DNA of 13,660 nucleotides from the NCBI GenBank assembly GCA_020630145.1, contig JAHDBX010000013.1, positions 1 to 13,660 of the forward strand, in the 5' to 3' direction. Each line of letters begins with the position of its first letter. Within the stretch, counting starts at the first letter, position 1. Under the pieces are notes generated by a model. It ran no database searches, was not told the DNA's origin, and saw only the letters and a program-made list of their open reading frames with translations. This DNA is from Gammaproteobacteria bacterium (GTDB lineage: Bacteria > Pseudomonadota > Gammaproteobacteria > HTCC5015). Made by a program: the position numbers and the translations under genes. This document shows positions 1 through 5,708 of this stretch, in pieces.

Positions 1-382
1 AGTGCGTTTTCTTACGGTGTCTTTAGGTTCAGTAGAGAGTGGTTTGCAAAAAATTACACCCAGCATAGACGCGGCGGGTCGTTTGATGGGGTATAAGCCT
101 TTAGAGATTTTGCGCACAATACATTTGCCTTTGTTAAAAGGGTCTTTGTTAACGGCTTTTTTAATTGTCTTTGTCGATGTGTTAAAAGAACTGCCGGCGA
201 CTTTAATTTTGCGCCCATTCAATTTTAATACGCTGGCTGTTAAGGCTTATGAACTTGCTTCTGATGAACGTTTAGTTGATGCTGCACCCGCATCACTATT
301 AATTGTATTAGTGGGTTTGCTGCCGGTAATTTTATTAAGCCGTTCTATTAATCAAAGTATGCGATATGCACGAGCACAGTAA
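1..382 (+). CDS. fbpB: Iron(III) ABC transporter permease, C-terminal part (5' end outside window)
   Basis: This is the last ~126 residues of an inner-membrane permease of the binding-protein-dependent Fe(III) family (FbpB/SfuB/AfuB type), which moves ferric iron from a periplasmic binding protein into the cytoplasm. The cytoplasmic EAA loop that docks the ATPase is visible as DAAGRLMG followed by IHLPLL (about residues 23-45 of the fragment). It is followed by a hydrophobic segment (46-65), the family-typical KELPATLILRPFNFNTLA stretch (62-79) and a last membrane helix (97-115). The GTG at base 2 is not the real start: family members run about 400 residues further upstream and the frame is open to the window edge. 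The stop TAA overlaps the next gene's ATG by one base, so the two are translationally coupled. Iron as substrate rests on family resemblance; thiamine or another metal is possible but less likely. Confidence 0.85.
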   Translation, partial: VRFLTVSLGSVESGLQKITPSIDAAGRLMGYKPLEILRTIHLPLLKGSLLTAFLIVFVDVLKELPATLILRPFNFNTLAVKAYELASDERLVDAAPASLLIVLVGLLPVILLSRSINQSMRYARAQ

Positions 383-1461
383 TGACAACAATAACCAGTA
401 AATCTGTTGAGCTTATTCATTTATCACTAGACAATGTAAGTGTTGCTTATAGCAATGCTAGGGTTGTACATGATGTATCTTTAACGCTAGGACAGGGGCA
501 AATTGGTTGTTTGCTTGGACCAAGTGGTTGTGGCAAGTCGACTATTTTGCGTGCGATTGCAGGCTTTGAACCAGTGGTGCAAGGTGAAATTAAAATGGAT
601 GAGCAGCTATTGTCATCTAATGGTTTTACACGCGCGCCTGAAGGCCGCCAGGTGGGTATGGTATTTCAGGATTTGGCTTTATTTCCACATATAAATATTG
701 CTGATAATATTGCTTTTGGTCTACGTGGCTGGAACGAAGCTGAGAAGGTTGAGCGAGTGAGTGAGTTGCTTGAGTTAATTGGTTTGTCGGGCTTGGAAAA
801 ACGTTTTCCTCACTCTTTGTCAGGTGGTCAGCAACAGCGCGTTGCTTTAGCTAGAGCTATGGCGCCAAGACCCAAGTTATTGTTATTAGACGAACCATTT
901 TCTGGTTTAGATGCATCTATGCGTGAAGTATTGGTACCTGAGGTGCGTGAAATTTTATTAAAAGAGCAAATTAGTGCTTTGCTAGTTACACACGATCAAA
1001 TGGAAGCATTTGCGATGGCTGATAAGGTATCGGTTGTTAATCAAGGGCGCATATTGCAAACGGATACACCTTATCAAATGTACCATGAGCCTGTTGACCG
1101 TTTTGTGGCAGACTTCATTGGTGAAGGCGATTTTTTAAGTGGTATTGTAATTGATGATAAACAAGTAAAAACGGCTTTAGGTGTTTTGTCTACTGACGGT
1201 TCGCATAGCTTTGCTACTGATCAAGCTATTGATGTATTTATTCGCCCCGATGATTTGCTGCATGATGATAATAGCGATATTACGGCTGAGATCATTAGTA
1301 AGCAGTTTCGAGGTTCGCATTTTTTATACCGTGTTGTACTCCCTTCTAAACAAGCTTTATTTTGCTTTGCCTCATCGCACCATAATCATGCTTTAGGTGA
1401 GCATATTGGTGTGAAGTTAGATTTAGATCATCTCGTTATGTTTGCCCAAGGTAATAGTTAG
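382..1461 (+). CDS. fbpC: Iron(III) ABC transporter ATP-binding protein (FbpC-like)
   Basis: This 359-residue cytoplasmic ATPase energises the upstream permease. All nucleotide-binding motifs are intact: Walker A GPSGCGKST (46-54), Q-loop Q96 in VFQD, signature LSGGQQQR (146-153), Walker B LLLLDEP (166-172), D-loop SGLD (174-177) and switch histidine H204 in VTHDQ. After the ABC domain (about 14-240) comes a C-terminal TOBE-like regulatory region (about 270-350) containing FIRPDD, as in FbpC/PotA-type importers with extended C-termini. Length matches the family. The ATG overlaps the permease stop (TAATG), which argues for a one-to-one operon pair. Only the periplasmic binding protein and the permease N-terminus are missing, presumably upstream of the window. 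Substrate assignment is inferred from the permease. Confidence 0.88.
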   Translation: MTTITSKSVELIHLSLDNVSVAYSNARVVHDVSLTLGQGQIGCLLGPSGCGKSTILRAIAGFEPVVQGEIKMDEQLLSSNGFTRAPEGRQVGMVFQDLALFPHINIADNIAFGLRGWNEAEKVERVSELLELIGLSGLEKRFPHSLSGGQQQRVALARAMAPRPKLLLLDEPFSGLDASMREVLVPEVREILLKEQISALLVTHDQMEAFAMADKVSVVNQGRILQTDTPYQMYHEPVDRFVADFIGEGDFLSGIVIDDKQVKTALGVLSTDGSHSFATDQAIDVFIRPDDLLHDDNSDITAEIISKQFRGSHFLYRVVLPSKQALFCFASSHHNHALGEHIGVKLDLDHLVMFAQGNS

Positions 1462-1473
1462 TCCTGTGAAGCT

Positions 1474-2334
1474 GTGAATACATCCTTGCTAAGCGCACGC
1501 TATATGATATTAGGCAGCTTAGGCTTTGCCTTTATGGGTGTTTGTGTGAAGCTGGCTGGACAACAAGGGATTCCGGTACTGGAAATTATCGCGGCAAGAG
1601 CGTTTGTGTCTTTGATATTAAGCGTGTTAGATATTAAGCGTAAAGGCCTTAACTTGTTGGGTAACGATAAGTTGTTGCTGATTGCTCGTGGTGTAGTTGG
1701 GACTTTTGCCTTGATATGTGTCTACTATGCTTTGTTGCATATGCCTTTTGCTGAAGCGACGGTTATTCAATATTTAAATCCCTTGTTTACGGCTATTTTG
1801 GCAGCTATATTTTTAGGCGAACGTTTGCATAAAGTGACGCTTATCGCGATTATTTTAAGTTTGATCGGTTTGTTTTTGGTGGTGCAGCCAGCAATATTAT
1901 TAAATACGCAGACGACATCTTTTTCGATGTGGGTAGCTTTTATTGCTTTATTAGGAGCGATAGGAAGTGCTGTGGCCTATGTATTGGTGCGTAAACTGGC
2001 AGCGAATAATGACTCATCCGTAATTATTTTGTATTTTCCCTTGGTAGCTCTGCCGATTTCTTTGCTATTATTAGGCCGGTCTTTTGTTATGCCTGAAGGC
2101 ATAACATGGCTTATCTTATTAATGGTAGGGGTATTTACTCAAGTAGGGCAGTGGGGCTTAACGAAGGCTATTCAGCTATCGCCAGCTGGAGATGCTATGA
2201 GCCTTTCGTATATGCAGGTAGTGTTTGCTTTGTTGCTGGGTATTGCATTTTTTAATGAAATACCTAATATGTTGGCTTTATTGGGTATCGTTATTATTGT
2301 ATTTTCTACCATGTTATGTGTTACTAAGCGTTAG
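1474..2334 (+). CDS. DMT-superfamily transporter, EamA family
   Basis: This 286-residue, very hydrophobic protein has about ten predicted membrane helices arranged as two EamA repeats (roughly 10-139 and 150-283), the standard 10-TM drug/metabolite transporter layout. Family-typical features include PFAEATVIQYLNPLFTAILA with LGERLH in the first repeat and the corresponding PAGDAMSLSYMQVVFALLL with FNEIP in the second. The frame opens with GTG at 1474, only 12 bases after the fbpC stop and without a clear Shine-Dalgarno; an in-frame ATG at 1504 (residue 11) is an alternative start. The spacing suggests co-transcription with the iron transporter. Substrate cannot be told from sequence: EamA proteins export amino acids, nucleosides, drugs or siderophore-like metabolites. 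A siderophore or metabolite efflux role next to iron import would be speculation. Confidence 0.85.
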   Translation: MNTSLLSARYMILGSLGFAFMGVCVKLAGQQGIPVLEIIAARAFVSLILSVLDIKRKGLNLLGNDKLLLIARGVVGTFALICVYYALLHMPFAEATVIQYLNPLFTAILAAIFLGERLHKVTLIAIILSLIGLFLVVQPAILLNTQTTSFSMWVAFIALLGAIGSAVAYVLVRKLAANNDSSVIILYFPLVALPISLLLLGRSFVMPEGITWLILLMVGVFTQVGQWGLTKAIQLSPAGDAMSLSYMQVVFALLLGIAFFNEIPNMLALLGIVIIVFSTMLCVTKR

Positions 2335-2401
2335 TGATGTTAATGGAACCAAAGTAGTTGTTTGATGGTCTCTTAAATAGAAGAGTATTTAAAGGTTATA
2401 T

Positions 2402-3013
2402 ATGAAAGCAAAGATAGTATTGTTATTTATTTTGGCATGCGGTTTTAGCCAAGTTTCGTTTGCGCAATATCGCACATTAGTGGTAGCGGGCGGTTGTTTC
2501 TGGTGTACCGAGTCAGACTTTGAAAATTACCCCGGTGTAGTGAAGGCTGTATCTGGTTATATCAATGGCCATGTAAAGAATCCGACTTATCGTCAAGTAT
2601 CTGGTCATACAACAGGCCACTATGAAGCGGTAGAAATTACCTATGACTCTGGCAAGGTTGAACTAAGAGAGCTAGTTGACTATTTTTGGAAAACGATTGA
2701 CCCAACTGATGCTTCTGGTCAGTTCTGTGATAAAGGCTCGCCTTACTACACGGGCTTATTTTATCAAACAGATAAGCAAAAAGAAGTTTTTGAAGCTTCT
2801 TTGAAAGACTTAAAGGAAAATAAACCTTTTGCTGCTCCTGTTGTAACTAAAATTGAAAAAGCAGATTTGTTCTATGAAGCTGAAGATTATCATCAGGACT
2901 ATTACTTTAAAAACGAATATCGCTATAAGTTGTACCGTTTAAATTGCGGTAGAGATAAGCGTATTAAGCAGTTATGGGGTGAAGTTGCCAGTAAGCAGTA
3001 TAAAGGCAGATAA
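2402..3013 (+). CDS. msrA: Exported peptide-methionine (S)-S-oxide reductase MsrA
   Basis: This enzyme reduces the S-epimer of methionine sulfoxide in proteins. The core motif GGCFWCTE lies at residues 30-37, with C32 the expected nucleophile. YEAEDYHQDYY (158-168) is the conserved substrate-binding and C-terminal motif, and GHYEAVEITYD (72-82) is also typical. Residues 1-21 form a signal peptide (MKAK, hydrophobic core, then SFA before Q22), so the enzyme should act in the periplasm. Extra cysteines C35, C109 (GQFCDKGS) and C182 (LNCGR) could serve as resolving residues; the FCDKGS segment marks a subclass different from E. coli MsrA. The start has a good ribosome site, AAAGG at 2391-2395, six bases before ATG. 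It sits 67 bases after the EamA gene and converges on the CPXCG gene. No MsrB or MsrPQ is adjacent. Confidence 0.92.
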   Translation: MKAKIVLLFILACGFSQVSFAQYRTLVVAGGCFWCTESDFENYPGVVKAVSGYINGHVKNPTYRQVSGHTTGHYEAVEITYDSGKVELRELVDYFWKTIDPTDASGQFCDKGSPYYTGLFYQTDKQKEVFEASLKDLKENKPFAAPVVTKIEKADLFYEAEDYHQDYYFKNEYRYKLYRLNCGRDKRIKQLWGEVASKQYKGR

Positions 3014-3025
3014 GTTTAGTTTTAC

Positions 3026-3214
3026 TTAACACTCGTTTTCATCACGCGTTTCTATTTGTAGCTTGCCGCTCCAGTCTTCTGAAATAACGAAGGTAATGGG
3101 GCGGCAGCAGACAAAGCAATCTTCTATATAGCTATTGCCGCAGTCTTCAGGGTTTACCACAGTTGTAAATTGTTCGCCGCAATAAGGGCAGCTTGCACGT
3201 TTTTCTTCCAGCAT
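3026..3214 (-). CDS. CPXCG motif-containing cysteine-rich protein
   Basis: This 62-residue protein belongs to a small, widespread proteobacterial family of unknown function defined by an N-terminal CPYCG motif (C9, C12) and a second cysteine cluster in YIEDCFVCCRPI (C33, C36, C37). C25 and the C-terminal C62 add two more. The pattern resembles a zinc-ribbon or treble-clef knuckle, so a zinc-binding structural or nucleic-acid-related role is plausible but unproven. Length and the spacing between the two clusters match family members as I know them. The ATG at 3214 has no strong Shine-Dalgarno. The gene converges on msrA (12 bases between stop codons) and diverges from the pqiA-like gene across a 95-base gap with a 14-bp palindrome. 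Confidence 0.85.
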   Translation of the reverse strand: MLEEKRASCPYCGEQFTTVVNPEDCGNSYIEDCFVCCRPITFVISEDWSGKLQIETRDENEC

Positions 3215-3266
3215 ATTGATGTAATCTTTTCGTATTGATTTTTAGCCATTACGCTTTATTTTAAGA

Positions 3267-3280
3267 TGCATGTTAACATG
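3267..3280. promoter_or_regulatory. Perfect 14-bp palindrome, candidate operator
   Basis: GCATGTTAACATGC reads identically on both strands. It lies in the 95-base gap between the divergent CPXCG and pqiA-like genes, 53 bases from one start and 30 from the other, where a dimeric repressor or activator would act on either. About one such palindrome is expected by chance in a window of this size, so the evidence is its location. I recognise no known regulator consensus; it is not a LexA box. Confidence 0.4.
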
Positions 3281-3309
3281 CTGGCTTTGTAAAACGATGG
3301 CAGCAATAT

Positions 3310-3819
3310 ATGACTGTATTCACATATCGCAATATTCTTGCATTAATTTTTATCATTGTGTCTTTAGCCTGCTTATACCCGGGTTTGTACTATCCTATGT
3401 TAAATATTTATGTTGGCGCGACATTTCCTTTGGTGGGCGAGTTGCAGCTGTATAATGAAACACAGAGTATTGTTGGCTCAATTCGGTCTTTGTTTGCAAG
3501 CGGCAATAATTTAGTTGCCTATTTAATTTTATTATTTAGTATTGTCGTGCCTATAGCAAAAGCACTGATTTTATTAGCTGTTCTATTTATGTCGCAGCAC
3601 CGCTTTGGTCAGCATGCTTATCGTTTTGTTGCCTTGATAGGTAAATGGTCTATGGCTGATGTGTTTGTGGTATCCATATTTATGGCTTTTTTAGCCGGGC
3701 AAGCTAATACCAATATAACAGCAACTTTGCACGATGGATTTTATTATTTTACGGCTTATTGTATCCTTTCTATAATAGGTATTCAGTTAATGAAAATTGA
3801 AACAAATAATACTGAGTGA
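3310..3819 (+). CDS. Paraquat-inducible protein A domain protein (single-repeat PqiA-like)
   Basis: This 169-residue integral inner-membrane protein has about four predicted helices (8-28, 67-93, 114-130, 143-162). The diagnostic PqiA-family motif GKWSMADVFVVSIFMAF is at 111-127, and the PMLNIYVG segment (29-36) after the first helix is also typical. E. coli PqiA carries two such halves plus zinc ribbons (about 417 residues). This protein is one half with no N-terminal cysteine motif, so it is a short paralogue rather than a broken gene. PqiA and the related LetA work with MCE-domain proteins (PqiB, LetB) in moving lipids between membranes; no MCE gene is visible here. The start ATG has no clear ribosome site. 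The stop overlaps the ribosome site of the next gene, so the two are probably co-transcribed. Confidence 0.85.
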   Translation: MTVFTYRNILALIFIIVSLACLYPGLYYPMLNIYVGATFPLVGELQLYNETQSIVGSIRSLFASGNNLVAYLILLFSIVVPIAKALILLAVLFMSQHRFGQHAYRFVALIGKWSMADVFVVSIFMAFLAGQANTNITATLHDGFYYFTAYCILSIIGIQLMKIETNNTE

Positions 3820-3828
3820 GGTATTAAT

Positions 3829-4242
3829 ATGAAAAAAGTTAATGGTGGATGTCATTGTCAGGCAGTGCAATATAAGGCGCAAATTGATGAAGCTAAGGTT
3901 ATATTATGTCACTGTGAAGATTGTCAAACTATGTCTGGCGCTCCTTACCGTGGTGCAGTTGTTGTAGCTGGTCAAGACTTTGATTTAAGCGGCACAGTAA
4001 AGAACTACATTAAAAAGGCGGCAAGTGGTAATGATCGCATACAGGCTTTTTGCCCTGAGTGCGGCACGCATATGTATGCCACGGCTGTTGACGGTGACCC
4101 GGCAGATAAAGTTTATAATGTGCGTTTAGGCACAGTGCAACAACGTAATGAGCTATCGCCAACTATTGAAATTTGGTGTGATTCTGCACAAGCATGGTTG
4201 CCGGAAGTTGCGGGCACTAAAAAAATTGCTAAGCAGCCGTAG
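3829..4242 (+). CDS. GFA-family (CENP-V/GFA domain) zinc protein
   Basis: This 137-residue cytoplasmic protein has the complete zinc ligand pattern of the glutathione-dependent formaldehyde-activating (GFA) fold: GGCHC (C8, C10), CHCEDCQ (C27, C29, C32) and FCPECGTHMY (C75, C78). The MSGAPY stretch follows the second cluster as in typical members. The founding protein, Gfa of Paracoccus, was linked to formaldehyde and glutathione, but most family members have no proven reaction, so the specific role is unknown. GAGG (3818-3821) overlapping the preceding stop codon gives a good ribosome site seven bases before ATG. It is nine bases after the pqiA-like gene and 26 bases before yeiP. No formaldehyde dehydrogenase gene is nearby to support a formaldehyde role. 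Confidence 0.88.
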   Translation: MKKVNGGCHCQAVQYKAQIDEAKVILCHCEDCQTMSGAPYRGAVVVAGQDFDLSGTVKNYIKKAASGNDRIQAFCPECGTHMYATAVDGDPADKVYNVRLGTVQQRNELSPTIEIWCDSAQAWLPEVAGTKKIAKQP

Positions 4243-4268
4243 CGCTTTACATTAAATAAGAGAGAAAT

Positions 4269-4841
4269 ATGCCAAAAGCAAGTGATGTAAAAAAAGGGAT
4301 GGCCGTTGAGTTAAATGGCAAGTTATTAATTGTTAAAGATATCACCGTTAATAATCCTTCTGCCCGCGGCGCATCGACACTGTATAAAATGCGTTTTAGT
4401 GATGTGCGTAGTGGCCAAAAAGTTGAGCAAACGTGTAAGGGTGACGATATGTTGCCAGAGGCTGAGTTAGAAAAACGTAATATTAGTTTTTCATACCAAG
4501 AAGGTGATACGACCATTTTTATGGACAATGAAGATTATAGCCAGTACACCTTTGCTAATGAATCTATCGCAGAAGAGTTACTGTTTATTACTGAGGGCAT
4601 ACAGGGCATGGTAGCGATGCTAATTGATGGTGAAGCAATTAGTATTGAACTGCCTCAATCAGTAGAGATGGTTATTACTGAAACATCGCCTTCTATCAAG
4701 GGTGCATCTGCAACAGCACGCACCAAGCCAGCTGAGTTTGCAACAGGTTTAACGATTCAAGTGCCAGAATATATTGCTAATGAAGAAAAAGTGAAGGTAA
4801 ATACAGCTGAAAGAAAGTTTATGGGCAGGGCTGATACCTAA
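4269..4841 (+). CDS. yeiP: Elongation factor P-like protein YeiP (EfpL)
   Basis: This 190-residue protein, the same length as E. coli YeiP, has the EF-P three-domain layout: KOW-like domain I (about 1-64), OB domain II (about 65-128) and C-terminal OB domain III (about 129-187). YeiP rather than EF-P identity rests on the loop [18 protein letters not shown] (29-46), which puts arginine R33 at the tip where EF-P carries a modifiable lysine or rhamnosylated arginine. It is also supported by [22 protein letters not shown] with KPAEFATGL, and the terminal [11 protein letters not shown] paralogues bind stalled ribosomes between the P and E sites and help peptide-bond formation at proline-rich or other difficult sequences; recent work calls this protein EfpL. 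AAGAGAG at 4258-4264 is the ribosome site. It is probably the last gene of the pqiA-like/GFA cluster. Confidence 0.95.
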   Translation: MPKASDVKKGMAVELNGKLLIVKDITVNNPSARGASTLYKMRFSDVRSGQKVEQTCKGDDMLPEAELEKRNISFSYQEGDTTIFMDNEDYSQYTFANESIAEELLFITEGIQGMVAMLIDGEAISIELPQSVEMVITETSPSIKGASATARTKPAEFATGLTIQVPEYIANEEKVKVNTAERKFMGRADT

Positions 4842-4893
4842 GCATTAGCATGGCTACGTTTGCGGTATGTATTAAGGGTATTTGTATTATAGA

Positions 4894-4954
4894 GCGAAGT
4901 GCAAGTACTGCTTTGGAGGAGAAGAGGAGGAGGCTTCATTTTTTTGCACTTCGC
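4894..4954. repeat. 11-bp perfect inverted repeat around a purine-rich loop
   Basis: The arms GCGAAGTGCAA (4894-4904) and TTGCACTTCGC (4944-4954) are exact reverse complements, 39 bases apart. The loop carries GGAGG three times (4915-4919, 4926-4930, 4929-4933) in an almost all-purine run, then seven T (4939-4945). It lies between yeiP and the PLD-like gene, 53 bases after the first and 80 before the second. It could fold as a long RNA hairpin or cruciform. There is no T-run after the right arm, so the full repeat is not a standard terminator. Alternatives are an mRNA processing structure, a small RNA, or the remnant ends of a tiny element. Confidence 0.6.
4921..4945 (+). terminator. Weak candidate intrinsic terminator after yeiP
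   Basis: GAAG (4921-4924) can pair with CTTC (4934-4937) over a nine-base loop, followed by A and seven T (4939-4945). The stem is only four pairs, far below a typical terminator, and it competes with the larger 4894-4954 hairpin, so the call is tentative. Confidence 0.2.
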
Positions 4955-5033
4955 AGTGTTAATATAAGCTACTTCTAAAAAATTATCAGGGCGCTGTGCC
5001 TAACAGGTAGAAATTTACCGATATAAGGTATTT

Positions 5034-5708
5034 ATGAAGCATATAAGTGATTTATTACGACGTTTTTTTGATGATGGAAGGCTGGATCAAGATGAAAAGA
5101 GCCTATTAAAGCAACTCGGGCTGGCTAGTCGCTCCGATGAGTTGTCGTATATGCGTAATCAGGCTTTTGATATTGCTGAGCAAAAGATAGCAGAGGGCTT
5201 AAATGCGGCTATGGCCTTGGCGATGCTGAAAAAAGTGGTGAAGTTGATTAATGCAACGCAGCTATCTATGTCAGGAAAAGAGCCTATAGTGTGTTTTAGC
5301 CCGGGCACAAGCTGCCGTGATACGATTATTGATTTGCTTAACAAGGCTAAAGACAGGGTTGATATTTGTGTGTTTACAATATCAGACGATAATATTACGC
5401 AGGCAATTATCGCTGCTTATGACCGAGGGGTGCCTTTACGGGTGATTAGTGATAATGACAAGTCAAATGACTTAGGTAGTGATATTGACCGCTTGCAACA
5501 GCATGGTGTTGCAGTGGTGATGGATAAGTCTAAGCATCATATGCATCATAAATTCGCCATTATCGACCAACAATTAATTAATGGTAGTTTTAACTGGACA
5601 AGAAGTGCCACGCAAAAAAACCAAGAAAATATAACAGTGAATAATGGCCAAACATTAGTGCAGTTATTTGCAGATAAGTTTGATGATTTATGGCAAAACT
5701 ATTCTTAA
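5034..5708 (+). CDS. Phospholipase D-like (single HKD) protein
   Basis: This 224-residue protein has a charged, helical N-terminal region (about 1-80) unlike a signal peptide, then a PLD-like domain (about 84-222). The HKD motif is complete: H171-x-K173 with D178 in HHKFAIID, followed by GSFNWT (184-189) and the family glutamate E198 (NQEN). With one HKD motif it should act as a dimer, like the endonuclease Nuc and mitochondrial PLD6/Zucchini; the substrate may be nucleic acid or phospholipid. No membrane segment or export signal is evident, so it is probably cytoplasmic. AAGG at 5025-5028 is the ribosome site, five bases before ATG. Its stop TAA overlaps the stop of the convergent EAL/HDOD gene in a shared TTAA. 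A function beyond phosphodiesterase chemistry cannot be read from the sequence. Confidence 0.82.
   Translation: MKHISDLLRRFFDDGRLDQDEKSLLKQLGLASRSDELSYMRNQAFDIAEQKIAEGLNAAMALAMLKKVVKLINATQLSMSGKEPIVCFSPGTSCRDTIIDLLNKAKDRVDICVFTISDDNITQAIIAAYDRGVPLRVISDNDKSNDLGSDIDRLQQHGVAVVMDKSKHHMHHKFAIIDQQLINGSFNWTRSATQKNQENITVNNGQTLVQLFADKFDDLWQNYS

Noticed and set aside
2370..2385. CTCTT-N6-AAGAG hairpin before msrA as a terminator for the iron/EamA operon.
   Set aside because: The five-pair AT-rich stem has no following T-run.
3011..3028. TAAGT-N8-ACTTA dyad spanning the msrA and CPXCG stop codons.
   Set aside because: Five AT-rich pairs would be too weak as a terminator, and the dyad is largely made by the two TAA stops themselves.
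4838..4939. A 33-codon minus-strand frame starting MKPPPLLLQ, tempting as a polyproline leader peptide next to an EF-P-type gene.
   Set aside because: The PPP is forced by the complement of the GGAGGAGG tract, there is no Shine-Dalgarno before the ATG, and the frame is antisense and downstream of yeiP rather than upstream.
4999..5005. GCCTAAC resembles an integron attC core (RYYYAAC).
   Set aside because: No matching GTTRRRY core is found within the next ~140 bases, and there is no folded attC structure or integrase.
5006..5030. GGTA/TACC/GGTA segments that could form two alternative hairpins around the ribosome site of the PLD-like gene, like a small riboswitch.
   Set aside because: Only four-base stems and no extended pairing; this is within chance for AT-rich leader DNA.
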